Assembly: GCF_020531915.1 (NCBI RefSeq)
Contig: NZ_JAJAVG010000006.1
Span: 163,467-227,466, forward strand
Direction: 5' to 3'
DNA: 64,000 bases
Origin: Methylovorus mays
GTDB lineage: Bacteria > Pseudomonadota > Gammaproteobacteria > Burkholderiales > Methylophilaceae
A model generated the notes under the pieces. That model did no database searches. It saw only the letters and a program-made list of their open reading frames with translations, and was not told the DNA's origin. The position numbers and the translations under genes were made by a program. Shown here in pieces: positions 35,667-44,615 of the stretch; position 1 is the stretch's first letter, and every line of letters begins with the position of its first letter.

Positions 35667-37670
35667 TTGTTTGTCCTAAACGAACTATTTCAGATTGATT
35701 ACGCCTTGAAGCCTCAGTCCTCCAATTCCCGCCGACTATACGAGCTGTTGAGCTCCATGCGTTTTGCCGTGAGCCTGCTTACCGTATTGGGGATCGCGTC
35801 TATCATCGGTACGGTGCTCAAGCAGAACGAGCCCTATCCCAATTATGTGATCAAGTTCGGCCAGTTCTGGTTTGATCTGTTCGAAAAGCTGGGCTTGTAT
35901 GACGTATACCACAGCGTCTGGTTTCTGGTGATACTGGTGTTCCTGGTGCTGTCGACCAGTCTCTGTATTTATCGTAATAGCCCGCTGATGCTGCGGGAGT
36001 TGCGTGCCTACCGTGAGGGCGCGACAGAAAAATCCCTGCGAGCATTCGGTCACCGTGCTTCTTATACCGTCGCCGCTACTGCCGAGGCGCGTGCGCGTAT
36101 CGTTCAGTTTTTAGGGCAGCGTGGTTTTCGCTTCAAAACCGTACAGCAAGCCGATGGCAGCGAGCTGATTGCCGCCAAGGCAGGCAGCTATCAGCGCCTG
36201 GGTTATATCCTGACGCACACGGCCATCGTCGTCATTTGTGTGGGTGGCCTGATTGATGGCAACGTGCCCTTCAAGGTGCAGGAGCTGCTCGGCTACAAAA
36301 AGGTCGAAACGCTGGATATTCCTGAGAATGAAGTGCCTGCCATCAGCCGCTTGTCCGTGCGCAATTTGTCTTTCCGCGCCAATATGACCCTGCCGGAAGG
36401 TGCCAGCTCCAATGTGTCTTTCATGCGCATCCGCGATGGTTATCTGGTGCAGGAGCTGCCATTTCGCATTCAGCTGAAGCAGTTCCGCATTGAGCATTAC
36501 GCTACCGGTCAGCCCAAGTCCTTCGAGAGTGATCTCCTGATTATTGATCCTGACCTCAAGGAGCCATTGGCGCATACCATTAGTGTCAATCACCCGCTGA
36601 TCTACAAAGGCATTGCCATTTACCAGTCCGATTTTCAGGATGGTGGAACCAAGCTCGACTTCAATGCGTATGGTTTGTTTGGTGCCAATGATCAGCCGAT
36701 CAAAGTGCAAAGCAATATATTCAAGAACGTGACCTTGGGTGAGGGCGATCAGGCTCTGAAAGTTGAATTCAACGATTTCAGGTTGTTCAACATTCTTAAT
36801 TTGTCTCCCGATGGCAAGGGCAAGCCACATAATGTCGGCCCCAACATCACGTACAAGGTGCGCGATGCCCAAGGTCAGGCACGCGAGTATGTGAGCTACA
36901 TGCAGCCTTTGCAGCTGGATGGCCGTCGCTATTTCGTCACCGGCATGCGCGCAACGCCACAGGATGAGTTGAAGTACCTGCGTATTCCTGCGGATGAAGA
37001 TTACAGCTTGCAAGGATTCATGCGGTTGCGGGCCACCATGTTTGATCCCTCCCTGCACGAGGAAATTGCGCGTCGCTTTACTCAGGATGCCATGGGCGAC
37101 AAAGCCGATCCTGACATGCGCAAAAAATTCCAGGCGAGTGTAGTGCAGTTGCTGCAAGGCTTTGATGCAGGTGGCTACACGCGGATTGCCAAGATGATTG
37201 AAGATGCTGTGCCCGAGCCGCAACGCGAAAAAGCGGCGCAGACCTATCTGAAAATCATCTCTGGTGCGACGCTCGAGGCTTACAAGCTGGGCCTTGAGCG
37301 TGCTGGACTCAAGGCCGGTGAGCTTGATTCCAATACGCAGATATTTCTGCAGGAGAGCCTGAATGCCATGAGTGATCTTTTCTTTTATGGCGCACCGTTC
37401 TATTTGCAGCTGGATGAATTCCAGCAACGTCAGGCCAGTGGTTTGCAACTGACACGCTCTCCCGGCAAGAATCTGGTGTATGGTGGGTCCGTATTGTTGG
37501 TGCTGGGCATTTTTGCCATGATCTATATCCGGGAACGTCGTATCTGGATGTTGATCAAACCCACTCATGAAGTGTTGTTTACCATGTCTGCCAATCGCAA
37601 GAATCGCGATCTGGATATGGAGTTCGAGCAGTACCGCGAACAGTTGCGTCGATTGTTGCAAAGCGAATAG
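35667..37670 (+). CDS. resB: Cytochrome c biogenesis protein ResB
   Basis: System II heme-handling protein that, with CcsA, delivers heme and reduced apocytochrome for ligation outside the membrane. The open frame gives 667 residues. The family start LYELLSSMRFAVSLLTVL and KQNEPYPNYV are near the N-terminus, with three membrane helices before a large periplasmic domain (about 200-600) and a last helix near 615. The start is uncertain: TTG 35667 or TTG 35706, both without a good ribosome binding site; ATG 35757 would cut conserved residues. Confidence 0.93.
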   Translation: MFVLNELFQIDYALKPQSSNSRRLYELLSSMRFAVSLLTVLGIASIIGTVLKQNEPYPNYVIKFGQFWFDLFEKLGLYDVYHSVWFLVILVFLVLSTSLCIYRNSPLMLRELRAYREGATEKSLRAFGHRASYTVAATAEARARIVQFLGQRGFRFKTVQQADGSELIAAKAGSYQRLGYILTHTAIVVICVGGLIDGNVPFKVQELLGYKKVETLDIPENEVPAISRLSVRNLSFRANMTLPEGASSNVSFMRIRDGYLVQELPFRIQLKQFRIEHYATGQPKSFESDLLIIDPDLKEPLAHTISVNHPLIYKGIAIYQSDFQDGGTKLDFNAYGLFGANDQPIKVQSNIFKNVTLGEGDQALKVEFNDFRLFNILNLSPDGKGKPHNVGPNITYKVRDAQGQAREYVSYMQPLQLDGRRYFVTGMRATPQDELKYLRIPADEDYSLQGFMRLRATMFDPSLHEEIARRFTQDAMGDKADPDMRKKFQASVVQLLQGFDAGGYTRIAKMIEDAVPEPQREKAAQTYLKIISGATLEAYKLGLERAGLKAGELDSNTQIFLQESLNAMSDLFFYGAPFYLQLDEFQQRQASGLQLTRSPGKNLVYGGSVLLVLGIFAMIYIRERRIWMLIKPTHEVLFTMSANRKNRDLDMEFEQYREQLRRLLQSE

Positions 37671-37702
37671 CGCATGCTATCTAGCCAAGGTCAGGAAAAA
37701 CC

Positions 37703-38848
37703 ATGAATACCATTTTGTTTGAAGATCACCCTCAACCGCTGCTGAAGCGTTTGCGCTGGCAGGATTGGCTGTATGCGCTCATCCTCTGTGCAGGAGCCCT
37801 GTTTGCGTATCAGCAGTATGGCGCTTACATGGATGCCTACGAAAAAACCTTTCTGATTGGTGCCGCACTCGGCTTCAGTTATCTGGGCTGGCAGTGGAAG
37901 CCCATGCGCCTCCTGATCATTGGCATCGGCATTATCAGCCTGTTTGCCATTCAGCTCTATCAGGCTGATCTGGCGCGGGCTGACCATGCCTTCCTGTTGA
38001 AATTCCTTATCTCCAGCCAGTCTGCCATCATGTGGATGAATGTGCTGTTTGTGCTGGCCATGCTGACTTACTGGTTTGCCTTGTTCCGCCGTTCCGAGTT
38101 CTCCGGCAAGGTCGCGACCAGTCTGACCTGGGCCGCCGTGCTGATGGGCTTTGTCGGCCTGATGGTGCGCTGGTATGAGTCTTATCTGATCGCCCCGGAT
38201 GTCGGCCATATCCCGATCAGCAATCTGTATGAAGTGTTTGTGCTGTTCTGCCTGATTACGGCACTTTTGTACCTTTACTATGAGCGGCGCTACGAAACCC
38301 GCCAGCTGGGTGGTTTTGTCTTGCTGGTGATTAACGCGGCGGTAGGCTTCATACTCTGGTACACCTTCGATCGTCAGGCCAATGCCATTCAGCCGCTGGT
38401 GCCTGCCTTGCAATCCTACTGGATGAAAATTCACGTACCGGCCAACTTTATTGGTTATGGCGCCTTCTCGCTGGCAGCGATGGTGGGTAGCGCATACTTG
38501 CTGGCCGAGCGTGGCATTCTGGCATCGCGCCTGCCCAAGCTAGAAGTGCTGGATGACGTGATGTACAAGGCGATTGCCGTTGGTTTTGCCTTCTTCACCA
38601 TTGCGACCATTCTGGGTGCCATGTGGGCGGCGGAAGCCTGGGGCGGCTATTGGTCATGGGACCCGAAGGAAACCTGGGCGCTGATCGTGTGGCTGAATTA
38701 TGCTGCCTGGTTGCACTTGCGCCTGGTCAAGGGCTTGCGCGGCAGCATGCTGGCCTGGTGGGCGTTGGTGGGTTTGCTGGTCACGACCTTTGCCTTCCTC
38801 GGCGTCAATATGTTCCTGTCCGGCCTGCACTCCTACGGAACGTTATGA
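37703..38848 (+). CDS. ccsA: Cytochrome c biogenesis protein CcsA/CcsB
   Basis: A 381-residue heme-binding membrane protein with about eight helices. The tryptophan-rich WWD heme motif is complete (AEAWGGYWSWDPKETWALI), and histidines that could hold heme lie in KIHVPANF and NYAAWLHLRL. It forms the cytochrome c synthase with ResB. It follows resB by 32 bases. Confidence 0.94.
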   Translation: MNTILFEDHPQPLLKRLRWQDWLYALILCAGALFAYQQYGAYMDAYEKTFLIGAALGFSYLGWQWKPMRLLIIGIGIISLFAIQLYQADLARADHAFLLKFLISSQSAIMWMNVLFVLAMLTYWFALFRRSEFSGKVATSLTWAAVLMGFVGLMVRWYESYLIAPDVGHIPISNLYEVFVLFCLITALLYLYYERRYETRQLGGFVLLVINAAVGFILWYTFDRQANAIQPLVPALQSYWMKIHVPANFIGYGAFSLAAMVGSAYLLAERGILASRLPKLEVLDDVMYKAIAVGFAFFTIATILGAMWAAEAWGGYWSWDPKETWALIVWLNYAAWLHLRLVKGLRGSMLAWWALVGLLVTTFAFLGVNMFLSGLHSYGTL

Positions 38849-38857
38849 TGATTGGCG

Positions 38858-40579
38858 CTAGGCGGTCTGTTGCGGGCCTAGCGTAAACCAGACGGAACCT
38901 TCGCGATTTTCCTTCAACGCCAGCGTTAATCCGCTGGCGTTTGCCTGTTTGGCCGCCTGATACAGGCCTATGCCCAGTCCTTTGCCCGAGCTTACCTGTT
39001 TTTTGAACAGCTTGTCGGCAATAGCCGAGGGCATTGCGCTGCCGGTATCTCTTACCGCCACCGTATAATGATTATCTCCACTGAGACTGACATAAATGGT
39101 CAGCTCTGGCTGGCTGCTGCGCTTGGCCAGGGCGTTTTGAATCAGATTGTCCGTCACGCTATCCAGCACATCGCCATCCACTGCTGGATTTGCCGAGATC
39201 GTGGCCTCAAAAATAATGCCGAGGTGGGGGTAATGCGCCTGGAAATTTTCCCACCATTGCAAAATGGGAAGGGTGCTGCGTGTTTCGTTGGCGGGTGATT
39301 GCAGCTTGGTCAGCGTTTTTGCCATGCGTTCATTCAGCAGGGGCAATTGCTTGCGTATCAAGGCAAGCAGTCGCTCCTGATCGCTTGCCGCGGTATGCTC
39401 GGCCGCACTGCACAAGGCGCCCATGGATTGCACCAGATTTTTGATGTCATGGGTCAGGCGGGCGCCAGTTTCATATACGGCTTGCATATACGCATTCTGC
39501 GTCATGGACTCTTCGCGGCGTTTCGCTTCATAAAACTCAGCCACAATCCGGGTCAGCAGTTTGACATGTATCGTCAGGGCTGGTGTCAGCGGCCAGCGAC
39601 TATACAAGGTCAGTTCAACGTCATGAAACTGCAATTCATGAAAATGCACGCTGGGTTTACCTAGTTGCTGCTCGGCTTGGCCTAACTGCCATTTCGCACC
39701 TTGCACCCAGGGTAACTTGGCTATTTCAGCCACGGAATGTGCAAGAAAATTCGCTGGGGTACGTTGTTGCTGGGCGAGCTCGGCGATGTTTTGTATCCAC
39801 TGTTCAAATGGCAAGCCTACACTCAACAGATAGCGGGAAAGTATCAGCCCAATGCCCGAAAATCCTGCTCTGGGGTTCCAGAACCAGCTCAAGGCCAGCA
39901 AGCCTGCTGCCAGGGCAAAAATCATCTTGAGTAAAACTTCTGTGTAGCGCGCTTGTGTTGTCATGGCGATGGCAAAACAGCCGAGCACAAGGGTGATGGT
40001 GATCATCAACAGCATCAGCGTATAAAAAAAGTCCATGGCGAGGACTTGGTGAGCGTCGCCATTTTCAGCTTTGGTGAATAGCACACCGATGGGCAGCAAA
40101 AGCAGCCCATATTCAACGAGCGCGATCAGAGCGTCGGTATCGATATTCCTGGCTAGCAGTTGCGGGACAACATGCATTGTCAGCATGGCCAGCAAATAGG
40201 TGGCGGCCATCAGAAACCCGGGGCGGGAGGCCGTTTTTGTGAAAGAGAAAATGCGTCCACCCAGCAAGGAAAATAACAGGCAAAGCCAGAATGCCATGAG
40301 CCACCAACTCATGAACATCGTCATCAATATGCCTCCACTCACCAGAATTAAGGCAGTCCGCAAAGATAGGGGCTCACGGCCATGCAGTACGGGTTGCCAC
40401 AGCAGGAAGCAGCCATAGTGAAAAAGCGTCCAGGCTGTTTGCAGTTCGCTACCCATTCCCCATACCAGCAAGCCATGCAATGAAAACAACATCAACGCCA
40501 GCTGCCATTGCCGGCGAGCAGATAGGAAGCTGAATCGCGAGTGGCGTTTATAGTCTTGAATCGGGTTGGGGGGTGTCAT
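38858..40579 (-). CDS. Orphan membrane sensor histidine kinase
   Basis: A 573-residue kinase. Residues 25-240 hold about eight hydrophobic helices, the middle (240-350) is a GAF-like region, the phosphorylated histidine is H377 in GARLTHDIKNLVQSM, and the ATPase domain has NLIQNAL, RDTGSAMP and GLGIGLYQAAK. The HDIKNL type H-box and architecture resemble PrsK of the exopolysaccharide PEP-CTERM systems, but it is shorter. No response regulator gene is next to it. It is divergent from the sigma-54 pilin-like gene. Confidence 0.82.
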   Translation of the reverse strand: MTPPNPIQDYKRHSRFSFLSARRQWQLALMLFSLHGLLVWGMGSELQTAWTLFHYGCFLLWQPVLHGREPLSLRTALILVSGGILMTMFMSWWLMAFWLCLLFSLLGGRIFSFTKTASRPGFLMAATYLLAMLTMHVVPQLLARNIDTDALIALVEYGLLLLPIGVLFTKAENGDAHQVLAMDFFYTLMLLMITITLVLGCFAIAMTTQARYTEVLLKMIFALAAGLLALSWFWNPRAGFSGIGLILSRYLLSVGLPFEQWIQNIAELAQQQRTPANFLAHSVAEIAKLPWVQGAKWQLGQAEQQLGKPSVHFHELQFHDVELTLYSRWPLTPALTIHVKLLTRIVAEFYEAKRREESMTQNAYMQAVYETGARLTHDIKNLVQSMGALCSAAEHTAASDQERLLALIRKQLPLLNERMAKTLTKLQSPANETRSTLPILQWWENFQAHYPHLGIIFEATISANPAVDGDVLDSVTDNLIQNALAKRSSQPELTIYVSLSGDNHYTVAVRDTGSAMPSAIADKLFKKQVSSGKGLGIGLYQAAKQANASGLTLALKENREGSVWFTLGPQQTA

Positions 40580-40617
40580 TTTATTGTCAGAGATGATGAT
40601 ATTTTGACGCTTGGAAG

Positions 40618-40631
40618 ATGATTTTAATCAT
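40618..40631. promoter_or_regulatory. Palindrome upstream of the sigma-54 promoter
   Basis: ATGATT and AATCAT are separated by TT, centred about 60 bases before the -24 element. The position suits an enhancer site for a sigma-54 activator. The surrounding 194 bases between the kinase and pilin genes are AT-rich and hold no other gene. Confidence 0.4.
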
Positions 40632-40681
40632 ATAAGCCCATAATCGTAATCAATTTAATTTCTGAACAAGAATTTCGCCTG

Positions 40682-40697
40682 TGGCACGCCAATTGCA
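40682..40697 (+). promoter_or_regulatory. Sigma-54 promoter of the pilin-like gene
   Basis: TGGCACG-CCAA-TTGCA matches the sigma-54 consensus TGGCAC-N5-TTGCW at every fixed position, with GG (40683-40684) and GC (40695-40696) ten bases apart as required. Transcription would begin near 40708, some 66 bases before the ATG. Confidence 0.85.
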
Positions 40698-40773
40698 AGG
40701 TAGAATGCAACAAAAATCAGTTGTTTCTGATGCTGGCAGGTAAAAAAATAACAGGGGTCATAAGGATAGCTTA

Positions 40774-41418
40774 ATGAATAAACAATCTGGTTTTACCTTG
40801 ATTGAGCTGGCCATTGTGCTGGTGATCATCGGCCTGCTACTCGGTGGCGTGCTGAAGGGGCAAGAGTTGATTAACAGTGCCAAAGTCAAAAACATGGCGT
40901 CTGATTTCAGAAATATTCAGGTCCAGGTGTATTCATATCAGGATAAATTCAAGGCGCTGCCAGGGGATGATAAAGCCGCCATTAATCATGTCGGCGCGAC
41001 AAGTAATGGTGATGGCGATGGCGTGATTGAAGGTGTCTGGAATTCGACAGCGCAGACAGATGAAACTTACATCTTCTGGCAACATTTAAGGTTGGCGGGC
41101 TTGGCAACGGGTTCGACCACATTGGGGGATGCAACATATCAGCCTACGAACACTGAGGGTGGAGTGATCGGTGTTCAGTCCAACCCCAACAAGACGATTG
41201 TCGGGTTGAGCGGATCTTATGCCATATGCTCGACCGGGATTTTAGGGAAGTTCGTAAAGCAGCTGGACGCGACGATGGATGACGGCAATACGGCGACTGG
41301 AGCCATGATGGCTGCAGAGGCTGTAAATGGGGTGACGGCAGCGACGGCGATAGTCTCTGCGGGAAGCAGTCCAACTATTGTGGATTCGCAGAAGTACGTT
41401 GTCTGTATGGCATTTTAA
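40774..41418 (+). CDS. Type IV prepilin-like protein
   Basis: A 214-residue protein with a class III signal: a short leader MNKQSG cut before F7, E11 at the +5 position, and the hydrophobic helix of pilins (FTLIELAIVLVIIGLLLGG). The globular part contains ALPGDDKAA and GDGDGVIEG, typical of minor pilins and pseudopilins of this class, and two cysteines near the C-terminus (C151 region and the last CMAF) that may close a D-loop. It is a single gene with its own sigma-54 promoter and terminator. The ribosome binding site is poor. Confidence 0.88.
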   Translation: MNKQSGFTLIELAIVLVIIGLLLGGVLKGQELINSAKVKNMASDFRNIQVQVYSYQDKFKALPGDDKAAINHVGATSNGDGDGVIEGVWNSTAQTDETYIFWQHLRLAGLATGSTTLGDATYQPTNTEGGVIGVQSNPNKTIVGLSGSYAICSTGILGKFVKQLDATMDDGNTATGAMMAAEAVNGVTAATAIVSAGSSPTIVDSQKYVVCMAF

Positions 41419-41435
41419 GGAAGTTAAAATGTTGT

Positions 41436-41466
41436 AAAAAAGCCCGCTTTGGCGGGCTTTTTTGTT
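41436..41466 (+). terminator. Rho-independent terminator of the pilin-like gene
   Basis: AAAAAAGCCCGC and GCGGGCTTTTTT flank a TTTG loop, then more T. Confidence 0.93.
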
Positions 41467-41472
41467 TTTGTG

Positions 41473-41502
41473 TTACGTCCGCAACACGAATTGATTTAAA
41501 AT
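41473..41502 (+). promoter_or_regulatory. Promoter of the mla operon
   Basis: TTACGT (41473-41478) and TAAAAT (41497-41502) are 18 bases apart, 28 bases before the mlaF start. The match is fair, and the position between a terminator and the first gene supports it. Confidence 0.5.
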
Positions 41503-41529
41503 GTCAGGATTCCAAATTTCAAGACCGCT

Positions 41530-42336
41530 ATGGCCGACAACATCGTCGAAATCGACAATCTATCCTTTGGTTACAAGGGGCGACTGCTGCACAAGGGCAT
41601 CAATATGTCCTTTCCGCGCGGCAAGGTGATCGCCATCATGGGTGGTAGTGGTAGCGGTAAAACGACCCTGTTGCGCCTGATTGGGGGGCAGCTGGTGCCA
41701 ACCCAAGGCGAGGTTCGCGTTGAGGGGCAGGTCGTGCACAAGCAGGATCGCCATGGTTTGTTTCATCTGCGTCGCAAGATGGGCATGCTGTTTCAGTTTG
41801 GCGCCCTATTTACCGATTTGTCAGTTTACGAGAATGTCGCTTTCCCGATTCGGGAGCATGCCGACCTGCCGGAGTCCATTATCCGTGATCTGGTGATGAT
41901 GAAGCTGAATGCCGTAGGCTTGCGCGGTGCACGCAACTTGATGCCGACGGAGCTCTCCGGCGGCATGGCACGCCGAGTCGCGCTGGCACGTGCCATTGCG
42001 CTTGATCCATCCATCATCATGTATGACGAGCCATTTACGGGTCTTGATCCGATTTCAATGAGTGTTACCTGCAACCTCATTCGCAGTCTGAATGATGCCT
42101 TGGGGGCGACCTCCATACTGGTGACCCACGATGTGAAGGAAGCGTTTTCGATTGCCGATTACGTCTACATTGTGGCCAATGGGGTAGTGGAGGCCGAGGG
42201 CGCCCCTGAAGAATTGCGGCAGTCGACGCTGCCGTTCGTACATCAATTTGTGCATGGTGAAGTCGATGGGCCAGTGCCCTTCCACTATTCCGCGCCCGAT
42301 TACCGGCGCGATATGCTGAGAGGGCAGGATGCTTAA
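41530..42336 (+). CDS. mlaF: Mla phospholipid transporter ATPase
   Basis: A 268-residue ABC ATPase of the MlaFEDB complex that moves phospholipids between the inner membrane and the periplasmic carrier MlaC. Walker A GGSGSGKTT, Q-loop LFQFGALFTD, signature ELSGGMARR and Walker B IIMYDEPF are intact. It overlaps mlaE by 8 bases and heads the operon mlaFEDCB. Confidence 0.94.
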   Translation: MADNIVEIDNLSFGYKGRLLHKGINMSFPRGKVIAIMGGSGSGKTTLLRLIGGQLVPTQGEVRVEGQVVHKQDRHGLFHLRRKMGMLFQFGALFTDLSVYENVAFPIREHADLPESIIRDLVMMKLNAVGLRGARNLMPTELSGGMARRVALARAIALDPSIIMYDEPFTGLDPISMSVTCNLIRSLNDALGATSILVTHDVKEAFSIADYVYIVANGVVEAEGAPEELRQSTLPFVHQFVHGEVDGPVPFHYSAPDYRRDMLRGQDA

Positions 42337-43120
42337 ACGTTTGGCAGAAGTATTGCGTGGCATGGGCCACCGTATTATTGATCGTATCTGGCGTCTGGGT
42401 TCCGGTGCGCGTTTCTTTCTCTACACCCTGATTTATTCCGGTGAAAGTTTCAGGCGTATCCACCTGACTATCCGGGAAATCTACTTTACCGGTGTTATGT
42501 CTTTGCTGATCATTCTGGTGTCGGCATTTTTTGTCGGCATGGTGCTGGCATTGCAGGGCTATAACACGTTGCAAAAATATGGCTCGTCAGAAGCGATCGG
42601 AGTCCTGGTGGCGCTCTCGTTGGTACGCGAGCTGGGTCCTGTTGTGACAGCTCTGCTGTTTGCTGGGCGGGCAGGGACTGCTATCACTGCTGAAATCGGT
42701 CTGATGAAAACCACCGAGCAGTTATCGGCGATGGAAATGATGGCGGTCAGCCCGATTGCACGAGTGGTCGCTCCCCGGTTCTGGGCGGGCGTGGTTTCCA
42801 TGCCCTTGCTGGCAGCGCTGTTCTCCATGGTCGGGGTGTTGGGCGGCTATCTGGTGGCCGTGCCGGTCATCGGGGTGGATAACGGCGCCTTCTGGTCCCA
42901 GATGCAGGCCAATGTTGATTTTCAGGCCGATATTGTGAATGGTGTCATCAAGAGTGTGGTGTTTGGCGTTGCTTGCACCATGATTGCCTTGTTTGAAGGG
43001 TTTGATGCTCCACCGACTGCCGAGGGTGTGAGTCGGGCGACAACACGAACGGTGGTGAATTCGTCCCTGGCCGTGCTGGGCCTGGACTTCATCCTGACCT
43101 CTTTCATGATTGTGACTTGA
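42329..43120 (+). CDS. mlaE: Mla phospholipid transporter permease
   Basis: A 263-residue MlaE/YrbE family permease with five membrane helices. Typical segments are RIHLTIREIYFTGVMSL, FVGMVLALQGYNTLQKYG, RELGPVVTALLFAGRAGTA and the C-terminal FEGFDAPPTAEGV. It forms the dimeric core of the Mla complex. Confidence 0.94.
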   Translation: MLKRLAEVLRGMGHRIIDRIWRLGSGARFFLYTLIYSGESFRRIHLTIREIYFTGVMSLLIILVSAFFVGMVLALQGYNTLQKYGSSEAIGVLVALSLVRELGPVVTALLFAGRAGTAITAEIGLMKTTEQLSAMEMMAVSPIARVVAPRFWAGVVSMPLLAALFSMVGVLGGYLVAVPVIGVDNGAFWSQMQANVDFQADIVNGVIKSVVFGVACTMIALFEGFDAPPTAEGVSRATTRTVVNSSLAVLGLDFILTSFMIVT

Positions 43121-43197
43121 TTCGCTGACAGCGATTGAGTGAGCCCTGTGTCAGGGTGCGAAATAAAATGCGTAATAACGCAAAGACTGGAGATTGA

Positions 43198-43677
43198 ATG
43201 GAACGCACAACAATGGATTTATGGGTCGGCATTTTTGCCGTCGCTGGAGCTGCCGCCTTGTTTGGGCTGGCGCTTAAAGTGGGTAACCTCACCTCCAGCA
43301 GTGTGGGTGATACGTATACGGTGACCGCTGCATTTGAAAATATTGGCGGCTTGAAACCGCGTGCTCCCGTAAAAAGTGCGGGGGTGGTGGTTGGTCGGGT
43401 GGACAATATTCAATTCGACAGTAAAACCTTTGAGGCTAAAGTGACTCTGAAGGTGGACAAGCGATATCCTTTCCCTAAGGACACGTTTGCCAATATTTAT
43501 ACGGCTGGCCTGCTGGGTGAGCAATACGTAGGTCTGGAAGCCGGGGGCGATGAGCAGCCATTGAAAGATGGCGACAAGATTTCCCACACTCAGGATGCAG
43601 TCGTCCTGGAAAAAATGATCAGTCAGTTCTTGTACAACAAAGCGTCCGAAAGCGACGATAGTAAAAAGGCGGAATAA
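43198..43677 (+). CDS. mlaD: Mla system MCE-domain protein
   Basis: A 159-residue protein with one N-terminal helix (about 8-28) and one MCE domain (about 38-115), which forms a hexameric ring with a lipid pore in the periplasm. The family start MERTTMDLWVGIFAVAGAAAL and GLLGEQYVGLEAGG are present. It follows mlaE by 77 bases that contain a small GC hairpin. Confidence 0.94.
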   Translation: MERTTMDLWVGIFAVAGAAALFGLALKVGNLTSSSVGDTYTVTAAFENIGGLKPRAPVKSAGVVVGRVDNIQFDSKTFEAKVTLKVDKRYPFPKDTFANIYTAGLLGEQYVGLEAGGDEQPLKDGDKISHTQDAVVLEKMISQFLYNKASESDDSKKAE

Positions 43678-43679
43678 AC

Positions 43680-44288
43680 ATGAAGTCTGTAATCAAGTTC
43701 GTAGCAGCTGCTGTCCTGATGGGGGCAATGCATTTGGCTGTAGCCGATGTCCCTCCTGATGTGCTGGTGAAGTCGACGGCGGATGAAGTGCTGGCCATCG
43801 TCAAGAAAGACAAGGACATTCAGGCCGGTGATCAGAAAAAGATCTTTGCATTGGCAGAAGAAAAGATTTTGCCAAACTTTGATTTTGATCGTGTGTCACG
43901 CATGGTGCTGGGCAAAAACTGGAGCCGCGCCAGCAAAGAGCAGCAGGATGCATTCCAGAAGGAATTCCGCAGTCTGATGCTGCGTACCTATGCCACTGCG
44001 CTGGGTAAGTATCGTAACCAGACCATCAACTACAAGCCTTTGCGCGCTGACCCTACGGACAAGGAAGTCACCGTGAAGACTGAAATCGTGCAGCCAGGTG
44101 GCCAGCCCATCGCCGTCGATTACAGCCTGGAAAAAACCGGTGAAGCCTGGAAGGTCTACGATATCGTGATCGAGGGCGTGAGCCTGGTGACCAATTATCG
44201 TGGTCAGTTCAGCAGCGAAATTCGCCAGTCCGGCATGGATGGCCTGATTCAAAAGCTAGCCGACAAAAACGCTGGTTCTGCCAAATAA
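43680..44288 (+). CDS. mlaC: Mla system periplasmic lipid carrier
   Basis: A 202-residue protein with a signal peptide (cleavage near VAD) and the MlaC/Ttg2D domain. Family segments are LPNFDFDRVSRMVLGKNW, FRSLMLRTYATAL, and WKVYDIVIEGVSLVTNYR. It carries phospholipids across the periplasm between the outer membrane MlaA complex and MlaD. It begins 2 bases after the mlaD stop. Confidence 0.94.
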   Translation: MKSVIKFVAAAVLMGAMHLAVADVPPDVLVKSTADEVLAIVKKDKDIQAGDQKKIFALAEEKILPNFDFDRVSRMVLGKNWSRASKEQQDAFQKEFRSLMLRTYATALGKYRNQTINYKPLRADPTDKEVTVKTEIVQPGGQPIAVDYSLEKTGEAWKVYDIVIEGVSLVTNYRGQFSSEIRQSGMDGLIQKLADKNAGSAK

Positions 44289-44299
44289 CGGCAAGCAGA

Positions 44300-44593
44300 A
44301 TGACGCAAATTATTTCTGAAGGACAACGCTGGCAGGTGCAGGGCGATATGACGATGCCACAGGTCAACAACCTGTTGGCGCAAAGTCAGGCCCTGCCCAT
44401 GGCGGATCGGCTTGAAGTTGATCTTTCCGCAGTGTCTGATGTTGATACCGCGACCATCAGCGTGCTGTTTGAATGGCTGCGCCGTGCGCAGGATCAGAAG
44501 TGTGAATTGAAGTTCGTCCATTTTCCCAAGAACCTGACCAGTCTGGCGACGCTGTATGGCGTGCTGGATCTGATCCCTCACGCTGCCGCTTAG
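44300..44593 (+). CDS. mlaB: Mla system STAS-domain subunit
   Basis: A 97-residue STAS-domain protein that binds MlaF and is needed for a stable Mla complex. The fold core VDLSAVSDVDTATISVLFEWLRRA includes the conserved S/T of the STAS loop. Position and length fit MlaB. Confidence 0.88.
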   Translation: MTQIISEGQRWQVQGDMTMPQVNNLLAQSQALPMADRLEVDLSAVSDVDTATISVLFEWLRRAQDQKCELKFVHFPKNLTSLATLYGVLDLIPHAAA

Positions 44594-44615
44594 GCATCCG
44601 GGCTCTGCCCGTTTC

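Noticed and set aside
36111..37661. 516-codon minus-strand frame over resB
   Set aside because: Antisense shadow of resB; the plus-strand product has clear family motifs.
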